From Scylla paramamosain (lineage: Eukaryota; Arthropoda; Malacostraca; Decapoda; Portunidae), in assembly GCF_035594125.1 (NCBI RefSeq), contig NC_087197.1, forward strand, positions 7,734,110-7,798,109: a stretch of DNA of 64,000 nucleotides, written 5' to 3'. Below the pieces are notes generated by a model, which was not told the origin of the DNA, did not search any database, and worked only from the letters and a program-made list of their open reading frames with translations. Position numbers and translations under genes: made by a program. This document shows positions 1-12,825 of this stretch, in pieces. Position 1 is the first letter of the stretch, and each line of letters begins with the position of its first letter.

Positions 1-1727
1 CGTGTATAATGAGTGTTTTATAGTTTCACAAGAACTACAAGGCAAAAAACGCAAAATCTCGTGTATATAGAGAAGTTTCTTACATTCCAAAATGCTGAAA
101 CTCTGGAACAACACTTTTAATTGAGAAACAGAACAATCTTACTAATTGCGTGTATTTTGAGTGCTTTTCACATCCTTAGTTACCAAAACCCCAAATTGCA
201 TGCGAAACCAGCTTTATGTGGGAAAAAAATGACATTACCAGAAAAATGTCTTTTGAGTGTTTTTGAGCGTGTTAGGCAATAAAGCACTAAAAAGCAGGGC
301 AATGACATTACATTGAAATAAAACCAATTTTTAACAAGAACTTGCCTTCAAGTGTATTTGAGCTCCTTACATACCAAAACTCTAAAATGCATGCAAAATA
401 CACTTTAGGGTGACACAGAATAACATTACCAAAAACATGTATTTTGAGTGTTTTTGATCATGTTACCAATAAAAACGCTTAAATGCATGCAAAGAACCCT
501 ATTTTTGGGAAACGAAAGGACATTACGAGAAACGTGTATTGTGAGTGTTTTTAAGTTCATTAAGTACGAAAAAGCTAAAAGCCACAAATTACACTCTTTA
601 TTGAGAAAAAATAAATAAATAAATAAAAAAATACGATATTTTTTTTTCATTTTTATTTATCTTCACAGGTAAGGAGGTGCCATAATTCGGGCAAAGTTCA
701 GGAAATTATATAAAATAAGAACATTATCAAAAAATTTACATTTAGCTTTTTTTTCGGACTGTTATGTACCAAACCCCTAAAATGCATGCAAAGCCACCTA
801 TATGGGAAAATTGAACGTCTTTGCCAGAAAACTGACTTATGAGGGTTTTTCAGCATGTTAGGAAACAACACGATAAAACACAAGGAAGTCAATCTATATG
901 GGAATCCAAAAATAAATTACTGAAAACACGTCTTTTCGGTGTTTTCCGTAGAAAACGCTAAAACGGATGCAAACCAACCAAAATGAAGAAATAGAATAAC
1001 ATTACCAAAAAGGTATATTTTGAGTGTTTTTGATATTGTTACCTACAAAAAACGCGAAAATGGATGGAAAGAACTCTATATTGTGAGGCAAAAGGCACCA
1101 AAAAACATTTTAGGCACCAAAACGATAAATAATATGAAAGTCCCTCTATATGGAAATCCAAAGCAATATTATTGGAAACGTGTCTTTTAAAAGATTTACG
1201 TAGAAAAACGCTAAAACAGATGCAAACCAACCAATATGAAGAAATAGAATAACATTACCAAAACATACATTTTGTGTGTTCTTGAGCTTGTTACATAAAA
1301 AAAATGCGAAAATATATGCAAAGCACTCTATATAAGTAAAAAGAAAAAAAAGGACATAACGAGAAACGTGTATAATGAGTGTTTTATAGTTTCACCAGAA
1401 TCACAAGGCAAAAAACGCAAAAACTCGACTGTATGGAGAAGTTTCTAAGATACCAAAATACTGAAACTCATGAATAACACTCTTAATCAAGAAACAGAAC
1501 AACCTTACTAAATGCGTGTATTTTGAGTGTTATTTTACATTCTTAGTTACCAAAACCCCAAATTCCATGAGAAACTAGCTTTATGTGGGAAAAAAATGAC
1601 ATTACCAGAAAAGTGTCTTTGAGTGTTTTTGAGCGTGTTAGGCAATAAAGCACTAAAAAGCAGGGCAATCACATTACATGGGAATACAACCAACTTTTAC
1701 GAAGAACTTGCCTTTTAGTGTTTTTGA
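1..1727 (+). repeat. Satellite array, direct orientation (HOR variants c and d)
   Basis: This block is the tail of a super-HOR made of diverged monomers of about 96 bp, each opening with a gagtgttttt box. The first 900 bases carry variant c, recognised by aactctggaacaacac near 100. From about 1,080 it becomes variant d, recognised by aactcgactgtatgg near 1,424. The same c-d order precedes the inverted block at 6.36-8.05 kb, 55.6-57.3 kb and 61.5-63.2 kb. An A/T-rich module with a taggtaagga landmark lies at about 600-690. No gene is visible: open frames here are short and are shared with other repeat copies. Confidence 0.9.
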
Positions 1728-2185
1728 CACGCATTTAGTAAGGTTGCTCTGTTTCTCAATTAAGAGTGTTATTCAAGAGTTTCAGCATATACACGAGTTT
1801 TTTGCGTTTTTTGCCTTGTGGCTTTTTTGAACTATAAAACATTCATTATACACTTTTCTTGCAATATCCCTTTGTTTCCCAATATAGAATGCTTTGTATC
1901 AATTTTCGCGATTTTTTTGTAGGAAACAAGCACAAAAACACTCAAAATATACATTTTTTGTAATGTTATTCTGCTTCTTGATATTGGTTGGTTTGTATCA
2001 GTTTTAGAGTTTTTCTACGTAAAACACTGAGAAGACACGTTTTCAGTAATTTTCTTTTGGATTCCCACATAGAGTGAGTTCCTTATTATTTATCGTTTTG
2101 TGCCTAATATGCTGAAAAACATTGAAAAGACATATTTCTTGTTATGTCTTTAATTTCCTCATATGGGGGGCTTTGCATGTCTTTT
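1728..2185 (-). repeat. Inverted satellite block, copy 1
   Basis: Here the monomers read in reverse: gagtgttttt is replaced by aaaaacactc, and ...aaccttactaaatgcg by cgcatttagtaaggtt. Entry is at the junction tttttga|cacgcattt. Exit is near gcatgtctttta, where reading returns to tgtttgtgagcg on the + strand. The same chimeric block with the same two junctions recurs at 37,186-37,644, 57,311-57,796 and 63,176-63,660, and in internally deleted form at 8,051-8,361. Confidence 0.9.
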
Positions 2186-5100
2186 AGGTGTTTGTGAGCG
2201 TGTTACGCAATAAAGCACTAAATGCCATGGCAATCACATTACATGGGAATAAAACCAAATTTTACCAAGAACTTACCTATAAGTGTTTTTGAGCCACTTA
2301 CGTACCAAAACGCTAAAACGCATGCAAAATACATTTTATGGAGAAACAGAATAACATTACCAAATACATGTATTTTGAGTGTTTTTGATCATGTTATGTA
2401 TAAAAACGCTTAAATACATGCAAAGAACCTTATTTTTGGGAAACGAAAGAACATTACGAGAAACGTGTATTATGAGTGATTTTTAAGTTCCTTAAGTACC
2501 AAAAAGCTAAAACCCAAAAATAACTTTTTATTGAAAAAAAAAATTTGTTATTCATCTTCATAGGTACCGAGATGCCAAAATTCTGCCAAAATTCATGGAA
2601 ATTTTGTAAAAAAAAAAATCATTATAAAAAAAATAATTTTAGCTTTTTTCTGGAGTTATGTACAAACTCTGAAGTGCATGCAAATCCACCTATATGGGGA
2701 AATTACACGACTTTACCAGAAACCTGTCTCTTGAGTGTTTTCCAGCAATTTTTTGAATTTTTGAACAATATTACTTAAAACGTGTGTTTTTAGTGATTTA
2801 CGTAGAAAAACGCTAAAACGGATGCAAACCAACCAATATGAAGAAATAGAATAACATTACCAAAAAGATATATTTTGTTGTGTTTTTGAGCTTGTTACCT
2901 ACAAAAAATGCAAAAATGGATGGAAAGCACTTTATATTGGCAAAGAAGAGGACATTACGAGAAACGTGTATGAGTGTTTTATAGTTTGACAAGAACCACA
3001 AGGTAAAATACTCAAAAACTCGTGTACATAAAGAAGTTTCTTACATACCAAAAAGCTGAAACTCATCAATAACACTTTTAATTTTGAAACAGAAAAACCT
3101 TACCAAATGTGTGTATTAGAAAAGTTTCTTACATACCAAAATGCTGAAACTCATGAATAACACTTTTAATTGGGAAATAGAAAAACCTTACTAAAAACTG
3201 TGTTTTGAGTTTTTTTTCACATTCTTAGTTACCAAAACTCAAAATTCCATGCAAAACTAGCTTTATTTGGGAAAAAAATGATATTACCAGAAAAGTGTTT
3301 TTTGAGTGTTTTTGAGCGTGTTAGGCAATAAAGCACTAAAAAGCAGGGGAATCACATTACATGGGAATAATAACAACTTTTACCAAGAACTTGCCTTTAA
3401 GTGTTTTTGAGCTAATTACATATGAAAACGCTAAAACGCATGCAAAACACCTTTTATGGAGAAAGAGAATAAAATTACCAAAAACATATATTTTGAGTGT
3501 TTTTGATCATGTTATCTATAAAAACGCTTAAATACATGCAAAAAACCTTATGTTTAAGAAACGAAAGGACATTACGAGAAATGTGTATTATAAGTGTTTT
3601 TAAGTTCCTTAAGTACCAAAAATTAAAACCCACAAATAACACTCTTTATTTAGAAAAAAAAGTAATAAAATAAAAAAATAAGATTTTTTTTTTTGTTATT
3701 CATCTTCATAGGTACCGAAATGCCAAAATTCTGGGAAAATTCAGGACTATTATACGTTAAAACAAAAATTATCAAAAAAGTAAATTTTAGCTTTTTTTTT
3801 CGGACTCTTATGTACCAAACCGTAAAGTGCATCCAAAGACTCCTATATGAGGAAATTAAACGAGCTTACCAGAAATCTGTTTTTTGAGTGTTTTTCAGCA
3901 TGTTAGGCACCAAAACGATAAATAATAAGGAACTCACTCTATATGAGAATCCAAAACAAAAACACTGAAAAAGTGTTTTTTCTTTCTTTTACGTAGAAAA
4001 ACGCTAAAACGGATGCAAACCTACCAATATCAAGAAATAGAAAAACATTACCAAAAAGGTATATTTTGAGTGTTTTTGAGCTTGTTACCTACAAAAAAAC
4101 GCGAAAATTGATGCAAAGCACTCTATATTAAAAAACAAAAGGATTTTGCAAGAAAAGTGTATAATGAGTTTTTTATAGTTCAAAAGAACCAAAAGGCTAA
4201 AAACACAAAAACTCCTGTATATGGAGAAGGTTCCTAAATACAAAAATGCTGAAACTCATGAATAACACTCTTAATTGAGAAACAGAACAACCTTACTAAA
4301 TGCGTGTATTTTGAGTGCTTTTCACATTCTTAGTTACCAAAACCCCAAATTGTATGCAAAACCACCTTTATGTGAGAAAAAAATGACATTACCAGAAAAG
4401 TGTCTTTTAAGTGTTTTTGAGCGTGATAGGCAATAAAGCACTAAAAAGCAGGGCAATCATATTACATTGGAATAACACCAATTTATACCAAAAACTTGCC
4501 TTTAAGTGTTTTTGATGTCCTTATATACCAAACCGCTAAAACCCATACAAAAACAAACTTTATGGAGAAACACAACATTACCAAAAACATGTATTTTGAG
4601 TGTTATTGATAATGTTATCTATATAAACGCTTAATTACATGCAAAGAACATTATGTTTGGGAAACAAAAGGATATTACGAGAAACGTGTATTATGAGTGT
4701 TTTTTTAAGTTTTTTATTTTTTTTAAGGCCTTTATTTAGAAAATAAAAAAAATATAAAGAAATAGGATTTTTTTTTTTGTTATTCATATTCATAGGTACC
4801 GAGATGCCAAAATTCTGGGAAAATTCAGGGCAATCATATGATAGAAGAGTGTTATCAAAAAAGTTAATTTCCGGTTGTTTTTTTATTGGACTGTTATGTA
4901 CCAAACCTTAAAGTGCATGCAAAGACTCCTATATGAGGAAATTAAACGACCTTACCAGAAATATGTGTTTTGAGTGCTTTTTTTAGCATGTTAGGCACCA
5001 AAACGATAAATAATAAAAAAAAACTCACTCTATAGGGGAATCCAAAAAAAAAAGCTACTGAAAACGTGTCTTCTCAGTGTTTTACGTAGAAAAACTCTAA

Positions 5101-8050
5101 AACGGATGCAAAGCAACCAATATCAAGAAATAGAAAAACGTTACTAAAAAGGTATATTTTGAGTGTTTTTGAGCATGTTACCTACAAAAAACGCGAAAAT
5201 TGATGCAAAGCACTCTATATTGGGAAAGAAAAGGACATTGCAAGAAAAGTGTATAATGAGTGTTTTATAGTTCATAAGAACCGCGAGGCGAAAAACGCAA
5301 AATCTCGTGTATATGGAGAGGTTTCCTAGATACAAAAATGCTAAAACTCATGTATAACACTCCTAATTGAGAAACAGAACAGCCCTAATAAATGCGTGTA
5401 TTTTGATTGCTTTTTGTATTCTTATCAAAACCCAAAATTGCATGCGAAAATAAATTTCTGGGAAAAAAAAGACTTTACCAGAAAAGTGTCTTGTGAGTGT
5501 TTTTGAGCATGATACAAAATAAAGCACTAAAAAGGAGGGCAATCACATTACGTTGGAGGAAAACGAGTTTTTACCAAGAACTTGCATTTATGTGTTTTTG
5601 AGCTGCTTATATACCAAAACACTAAAACGCATGCAAAACACTCTTTATGGGGAAACAGTATAACATTACCAAAAACATGTATTTTGAGTGTTTTTGATCA
5701 TGTTACCAATAAAAACGCTTAAATAAATGCAAAGAACACTATTTTTGGGAAACGAAAGGAGATTACGAGAAACGAGTATTATGAGTGTTTTTAAGTTCAT
5801 TAATTACCAAAAAGCTAAAAGCCACAAATAACACTCTTTATTGAGAAACAATAAATAAATAAAAAAAATATATAAATACAATATTTTTTTCCTTTCTTAT
5901 TCATCTTCACAGGTACCGAAATGCCAAAATTCGGGCAAATTTTAGGAAATTATGTGAAATAAGAACATTATCAAAAAAGTTAAATTTAGCTTTTTTTTTT
6001 CGAACTGTTATGTACCAAACCCCTAAAGTGCATGCAAAGCCACCTATATGTGGAAATTAAATGTCTTTACCAGAAAACGGTCATATGAGTGTTTTTTAGC
6101 ATGTTAAAAACCAACACGATAAATAACATGGAATTCAATCTATATGGGAATCCAAAACAAAATAACTAAAAACGTGTCTTTTCGGTGTTTTACGTAGAAA
6201 AACGCTAAAACGGATGCAAACCAACCAATATGAAGAAATAAAATAACATTACCGAAAAGGTATATTTTAAGTGTTTTTCAAATTGTTACCTACAAAAAAC
6301 GCGAAAATGGATGGAAAGCACTCTATATTGGGAAGGAAAAGGACATTACGAGAAACGTGTATAACGAGTGTTTTATAGTTTCACAAGAACTACAAGGCAA
6401 AAAACGCAAAAACTCGTGTATATTAAGAAGTTTCTTACATTCCAAAATGCTGTAACTCTGGAACAACACTCTTAATTGAGAAAAAGAACAATCTTACTAA
6501 TTGCTTGTATTTTGAGTGCTTTTCACATCCTTAGTTACCAAAACCCCAAATTGCATGCGAATCCAGCTTTTTGTGGGAAAAAAATGACATTACCAGAAAA
6601 ATGTCTTTAGAATTTTTTTGAGCGTGTTAGGCAATAAAGCACTAAAAAGCAGGGCAATCACATTATATTGGAATAAAACCAATTTTTAACAAAAACTTGC
6701 CTTTAAGTGTATTTTCAGCTCCTTTTATACCAAAACACTAAAATGCATGCAAAATACACTTGATGGTGAAACAGAATATTACTAAAAACATGTATTTTGA
6801 GTGTTTTTGATCATGTTACCAATAAAAACGCTTAAATATATGCAAAAAACCGTATTTTTGGGAAATGAAAGGACATTACGAGAAACGTGTATTATGACTG
6901 TTTTTAAGTTCATTAAGTACGAAAAAGCTAAAAGCCATAAATTACACTCTTTATTGACAAAAAAAAAAGTAAATAAGTAAAAAAATACGATTTTTTTTTT
7001 CATTCTTATTCATCTTCATAGGTAACGAGGTGCCAAAATTCGGGCAAAGTTCAGGAAATTATATGAAATAAGAACATTATCAAAAAAGTTAAATTTAGCT
7101 TTTTTTTCGGACTGTTATGTACCAAACCCCTAAAGTGTATGCAAAGCCACCTATATGAGGAAATTAAACGTTTGCCAGAAAACTGTCTTATGAGTGTTTT
7201 TCAGCATGTTAGGAACCAAAATGATAAAACCCAAGGAAGTCAATCTATATGGGAATCCAAAACAAAATTACTGAAAACGTGTCTTTTCGGTGTTTTACGT
7301 ACAAAACGCTAAAACGGATGCAAACTAACCAAAATGAAGAAATAGAATAACATTACCAAAAAGATATATTTTGAGTGTTTTTGAAATTCTAACCTACAAA
7401 AATCGCGAAAATGGATGGACAGAACTCTATAATGGGAAGCACAAGGCATCAAAAAGCATGTTAAGCATCAAAACGATAAATAATATGAAAGTCACTCTAT
7501 ATGGATATCCAAAACAAAATTACTGGAAACGTGTCTTTTAAAAGATTTACGTAGAAAAACGCAAAAACGGAGGCAAAACTAACCAATATGAAGGAATAGA
7601 ATAACATTACCAAAAAAGTATATTTTGTGTGTTTTTGAGCTTGTTACATAAAAAAGAAACTCGAAAATGGATGCAAAGCACTCTATATAAGGAAAAAAGA
7701 GGACATAATGAGAAACGTGTATAATGAGTGTTTTATAGTTCACCCTAATCACAAATCAAAAAACGCCAAAATACCAAAATACTGAAACTCATGAATAACA
7801 CTCTTAATGAAGAAACAGAACAACTTTACTAAATGCGTGTATTTTGAGTGTTTTTTTTTTTACATTCTTAGTTACCAAAACCCATAATTCCATGCGAAAC
7901 TAGCTTTATGAGGGAAAAAATGACATTACCAGAAAAGTGTCTTTGAGTGTTTTTGAGCGTGCTAGGCAATAAAACACTAAAAAGCAGGGCAATCACATTA
8001 CATGGGAATAAAACCAACTTTTACGAAGAACTTGCCTTTTAGTGTTTTTG
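2186..8050 (+). repeat. Satellite array, direct orientation (about five HOR units)
   Basis: Consecutive HOR units of about 1.1 kb can be followed from the repeated box tatattttgagtgtttttg at about 4,065, 5,155, 6,262 and 7,370, which gives spacings of about 1,090-1,110. The unit before these (2,870 to 4,065) is longer because of an 88 bp local duplication at 3,034. From 4,150 the order is variant a (ggttcctaaata, accaaaagg), variant b (gaggtttcctagatac), variant c (aactctggaac) and a shortened variant d. The block then runs into the inverted junction. M7 modules with A/T-only runs lie near 2,540, 3,660, 4,720, 5,850 and 6,960. The stretch has no gene. Confidence 0.9.
3034..3205 (+). repeat. 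Local 88 bp tandem duplication inside monomer M2
   Basis: The string aagtttcttacatacca starts at 3,034 and again at 3,122, so a segment running through aacacttttaatt and ttaccaaatgtgtgtatt is duplicated in tandem with an 88 bp period. The same duplication, with the same period, occurs at 16,815 and 16,903. A similar doubled segment in reverse orientation is seen at about 49,195-49,345. It is therefore a shared derived marker that helps align distant copies. Confidence 0.8.
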
Positions 8051-8361
8051 ACATGCATTTAGTAAGGTTGCTCTGTTTCTCAATTAAGAGTGTTATTCAT
8101 GAGTTTCAGCATTTACACGAGTTTTTGCGTTTTTTGCCTTTTGGATTTTTTGAACTATAAAACATTCATTATACATTTTTCTCGCAATGTTTTCTACGTA
8201 AAACACTGAGAAGACACGTTTTCAGTAATTTTCTTTTGGATTCCCACATAGAGTGAGTTCCTTATTATTTATCGTTTTGGTGTCTAACATGCTAAAAAAC
8301 ACCCAAAAGACAGATTTCTGGTAACGTCTTTAATTTCCTCATATGGGAAGCTTTGCATGTC
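8051..8361 (-). repeat. Inverted satellite block, copy 2, internally deleted
   Basis: Entry is the junction tttttga|catgcattt, one base different from the other copies. Exit is gcatgtcttttcagtg. Compared with the 458 bp copy at 1,728 this one is about 150 bp shorter. It jumps from ttctcgcaatg directly to ttttctacgtaaaac, so parts of monomers M1 and M9 are missing from the middle. Confidence 0.85.
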
Positions 8362-11300
8362 TTTTCAGTGTTTTTAAGCGTGGTACGCAATAAAGCACTA
8401 AATGCCAGGGCAATCACATTACATGGGAATAAAACCAAATTTTACCAAGAACTGGCCTTTAAATGTTTTTGAGCTCCTTACATAACAAAACGCTAAAACG
8501 CATGCAAAATACATTTCATGGAGAAACAGAATAACATTACCAAATACATGTATTTTGAGTGTTTTTTATCATGTTATCTAAAAAAACGCTTAAATACATG
8601 CAAAGAACCTTATGTTTGGGAAACGAAAGAACATTACGAGAAACGTGTATTATGAGTGATTTTTAAGTTCCTTCAGTACCAAAAAAGCTAAAACCCACAA
8701 ATAACACTCTTTAGAAAAAAAAATAAATGAATAAATAAAAAAAAAAAAAAATGGAAATTTTTTTGTTTTTTTTTGTTTTTCATCTTCATAAGTACCGAAT
8801 TGCCAATATTCTGCCAAAATTCAGGGAATTTATGTGAAAAAAAGAACATTATCATGAAAGTTAATTATAGCTTTTTTTTCTGATTGTTATGTACCAAAAC
8901 TTAAAGTGCATGCAAAGCCACCTATATAGGGAAGTTAAACGACTTTACCAGAAACCTGTCTTTTCAATGTTTTTCAGCACCAATATGGCACCATTATGAT
9001 AAATAATATGAAAATCAGTCAATATGTGAATCCAAAACAAAATTACTGAAAACGTGTCTTTTCAGTGTTTTACGTAGAAAAACGCTAAAGCGGATACAAA
9101 CCATCCTATATGAAGAAATAGAATAACATTACCAAAAAGATATTTTTTGAGTGTTTTTGAGCTTATTACCTACAAAAAATGCAAAAATGGATGTAAAGCA
9201 CTGTATATTAGGAAACAAAAGGACATTACGAGAAATGTGTATAATGAGTGTTTTATAGTTTTAAAAGAACCACAAGGCAATAAACGTAAAAACTCGTGTA
9301 TATAGAGAAATTTTTACATACCAAAATGATGAAATGCATGAATAACACTTTTAATCGATAAACAGAACTACCTTACCAAATTGTGTATTTTAAGTGTTTT
9401 TCACATTCTTAGTTACAAAAATGCCAAATTACATGCGAAACTAGCTTCATTTGGGAAAAAAAAATACATTACCAGAAAAGTGTATTTTGAGTGTTTTTGA
9501 GCGTGATATGCAACAAAGCACTAAAAAGCAGAACGATCACATTACATGAGAATAAAACCAATTTGTACGAAGAATTTGCCTTTAAGTGTTTTTTAACCCC
9601 TTATATACCAAACCGCTAAAACGCATGAAAAACAAACTTTATGGAGAAACAGAATAACATTACCAAAAACATGTATTTTGAGTGTTTTTGATCATGTTAT
9701 CTATAAAAACGCTTAAGTACACGCAAAGAATATTATGTTTGTGAAACAAAAGGACATTACGAGAAACGTGTATTATGAGTGTTTTTATAAGTTCCTTAAG
9801 TACCAAAAAGCTAAAACTCACAAATAACACTCTTTATTTAGAAAATAAAAAATAAAAAAATAAAATAAATAGGATTTTTTTTTGTTATTCATCTTCATAG
9901 GTACCGAGATGCCAAAATTCTGGAAAAATTCAGGGCAATTATATGATAAAAGAATATTATCAAAAAAGTTAATTTCAGCTTTTTTTTTCGGACTGTTATG
10001 TACCAAACCCTAAAGTGCATGCAAAGCCTCCAATATGAGGAAATTAAACGACCTTACCAGAAATCTTTGTTTTGTGTGTTTTTAAGCATGTTAGGCACCA
10101 AAACGATAAATAATAAGGATCTCACTCTATATGGGAATCCAAAATAAAGTTACTAAAAACGTTTCTTCTCAGTGTTTTACGTTGAAAAACGTTAAAACGG
10201 AAGCAAACTAACCAATATCAAGAAATAGAAAAACGTTACCAAAAATGTATATTTTGTGTGTTTTTGAGCTTTTTACCTACAAAAACGCGAAAATTGATGC
10301 AAAGTACTCTATATTGGGAAACAAAAGGACATTGCAAGAAAAGTGTATAATGAGATTTTTATAGTTCAAAAGAACCACAAAGCAAACAACGCAAAAACTC
10401 GTGTATATGGAGAGATTTCCTAGACACCAAAATGCTGAAACTCATGAATAACACTCTTAATTGAGAAACAGAACAACCTTAATAAATGCGTGTATTTTGA
10501 GTGCTTTTCACACTCTTAGTTACCAGAAACCCCAAATTACATGCGAAAATAGCTTTGTGGGGAAAAAAAAGACTTTACCAGAAAAGTATCTTTTGAATGT
10601 TTTTCAACGTGATAGGTAATAAAGCACTCAAAAGCAGGACAATCACATTATATTGGAATAAAACCATTTTTTACCAAGAACTTGCCTTTAAGTGTTTTTG
10701 AGCTCCTTTTATACAAAACTGCTAAAACACTTTCAAAACACACTTTAAAGAGAAACAGAATAACATTACCAAAACCTTGTATTTTGAGTGTTTTTGATCA
10801 CGTTATCTATAAAAACGCTTAAATACATGCAAAGAACCTTATGTTTGGGAAACGAAAGGACATTACGAGAAACGTGTATTATGAGTGTTTTTTAAGTACC
10901 TTAAGTACCAAAAAGGTAAATCCCACAAATAACACCCTTTATTGACAAAAAATAAATAAATAAAAAAAAAAAAAAAATAGGATTTTTAAAATTTTTTTTA
11001 TTTACCTTCATAGGTACCAAAATGCCAAAATTCTGGGAAAATTCAGGGCAATTATATGATAAAAGAATATTACCAAAAAAGTTAATTTTAGCTTTTTTAT
11101 ATACCAAACCCAAAAGTGCATGCAAAGTCTCGTACATAAGGAAATTAAACCACCTGATCAGAAATCTCTCTTTTGAGTGTTGTTCAGCATGTTAGGCACC
11201 AAAACAATAAATAATAAGGAACTCACTCTATATGGGAATTCAAAACAAAATTACTGAAAACGTGTCTTCTCAGTGTTTTACGTAGAAAAACGCTAACACG

Positions 11301-12529
11301 GATGCAAACAAACCAATATAAAGAAATAGAAAAACATTACCAAAAAGGTATATTTTGAGTGTTTTTGAGCTTTTTACCTATAAAAAACACGAAAATTGAT
11401 GCAAAGCACTATATAATGGGAAAGAAAAGGACATTGCATGAAAAGTGTATAATGAGTGTTTTATAGTTCAAAAGAACCATAAGGCAAAAAATGCAAAATC
11501 TAGTGTATATGAAGAAGTTTCGTAGATACCAAAATGCTGAAACTCATGAACAACACTCTTAATTGAGAAACAGAACAATCTTATTAAATGTGCATATTTT
11601 GAGTGCTTTTTTACATTCTTAGTTTTCAAAACCCCAAATTGCATGCGAAACCAGCTTTATGTGGGAAAAAAATGACATTACCAGAAAAATGCCTTTGAGT
11701 GTTTTTGAGCGTGTTAGGCAAAGAAGCACTGAAAAGCAGGGCAATCACATTACATTGGAATAAAACAAATTTTTAATAAGAACTTGCCTTTAAGTGTTTT
11801 TGAGCTCCTTATATACCAAAACACTAAAACGTATGCAAAATACACTTTATGGTGAAACAGAATAACATTACCAAAAACATGTATTTTGAGTGTTTTTTAT
11901 CATATTTCCAATAAAAACGCTTAAATGACATTACCAGAAAAATGTCTTTTAAGTGTTTTTGAGCGTGATATGCAACAAAGCACTAAAAAGCAGAAAAATC
12001 ACATAACTTGGGTATAAAACCAACTTTTACGAAGAACTTGCCTTTAAGTGTTTTTTTTAACTCCTTACATACCAAAACGTTAAAACGCATGTAAAACACC
12101 CTTTATGGAGAAACAGAGTAACATTACCAAAAATATGTATTTTGAGTGTTTTTGATCGTTACTTATAAAAATGCTTAAATACATGTAAAGAACCCTATGT
12201 TTGTATAAGAAAAAATCATTAAGAAAATCGTGTATTATGAGTGTTTTTAAGTTCCTTAAGCACCAAAAAGCTAAAACACACAAATAACACTTCATAGAGA
12301 AAAAAAAAATTTGTTATTCATATTCATAGGTACCGAGATACCAAAATTCTGGAAAAATTCAGGCAAATTTAAAAAAATAATAATTTCAGCTTTTTTCCGG
12401 CGTTATGTACCAAACCCTGAAGTGCAGGCAAAGCCACCTATATGGAAAAATTACTCAACTTTACCAGAAACCTGTCTTTTCAATGTTTTTCTTTTTCAAT
12501 GTTCAATGTTTTCAATTTTTTTCAATGTT
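8362..12529 (+). repeat. Satellite array, direct orientation
   Basis: About four HOR units follow the pattern seen upstream, with tatattttgtgtg or ttttttgagtgtttttgagc boxes at about 9,145, 10,250 and 11,350. M7 modules with A-runs, T-runs and a gtaccgag landmark lie near 8,710, 9,840, 10,950 and 12,300. At about 11,925 monomer M6 is cut short: acgcttaaatg runs straight into acattaccagaaa of monomer M3, a recombination joint. The last 670 bases form the left part of a fold-back with 12,530-12,825. No gene is visible. Confidence 0.88.
11861..12112 (+). repeat. Left outer arm of the 12.3 kb fold-back
   Basis: This segment runs from aataacattaccaaaaacat to tttatggaga. It reappears as its reverse complement at about 12,573-12,825. 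The pairing includes the recombination joint acgcttaaatgacattacc, which reads ggtaatgtcatttaagcg in the other arm, so the arms derive from one another and are not just two ordinary monomers in opposite orientation. Confidence 0.85.
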
Positions 12530-12564
12530 TTTCTGGTAAAGTCGAGTAATTTTTCCATATAGGT
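12436..12564. repeat. 35 bp hairpin with 59-base loop of ttttcaatg repeats
   Basis: Bases 12,436-12,470 (acctatatgg ... taccagaaa) match the reverse complement of 12,530-12,564 (tttctggtaa ... ccatataggt) with a single mismatch. The 59 bases between are mostly degenerate copies of ttttcaatg, including caatgttttt, ttcaatgtt and ttcaattttt. This is the inner core of a nested inverted structure whose outer arms are 11,861-12,112 and 12,573-12,825. It looks like the turning point of a fold-back or template-switch event. Confidence 0.85.
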
Positions 12565-12825
12565 TGCCTTGCTCTCCATAAACGGTGTTTTACATGCGTT
12601 TTAGCGTTTTGGTATGTAAGGAGTTAAAAAAAAACACTTAAAGGCAAGTTCTTCGTAAAAGTTGGTTTTATACCCAAGTTATGTGATTTTTCTGCTTTTT
12701 AGTGCTTTGTTGCATATAACGCTCAAAAATACTTAAAAGACATTTTTCTGGTAATGTCATTTAAGCGTTTTTATTGGAAATATGATAAAAAAACACTCAA
12801 AATACATGTTTTTGGTAATGTTATT
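12530..12825 (-). repeat. Inverted satellite block: right half of the 12.3 kb fold-back
   Basis: Monomers read in reverse, for example tttggtatgtaaggagtt and aaaaacactcaaaatacatg. Most of the block is the reverse complement of 11,861-12,112. It ends abruptly at ttggtaatgttatt|agcactaaaagcc, where direct orientation resumes in the middle of a monomer. Unlike the other short inverted blocks it does not use the cacgcattt junction, so it arose independently. Confidence 0.87.

Noticed and set aside
600..660. A-rich and T-rich runs as promoter or terminator elements
   Set aside because: They occur once per HOR as part of the M7 module, with variable length and no adjacent gene.
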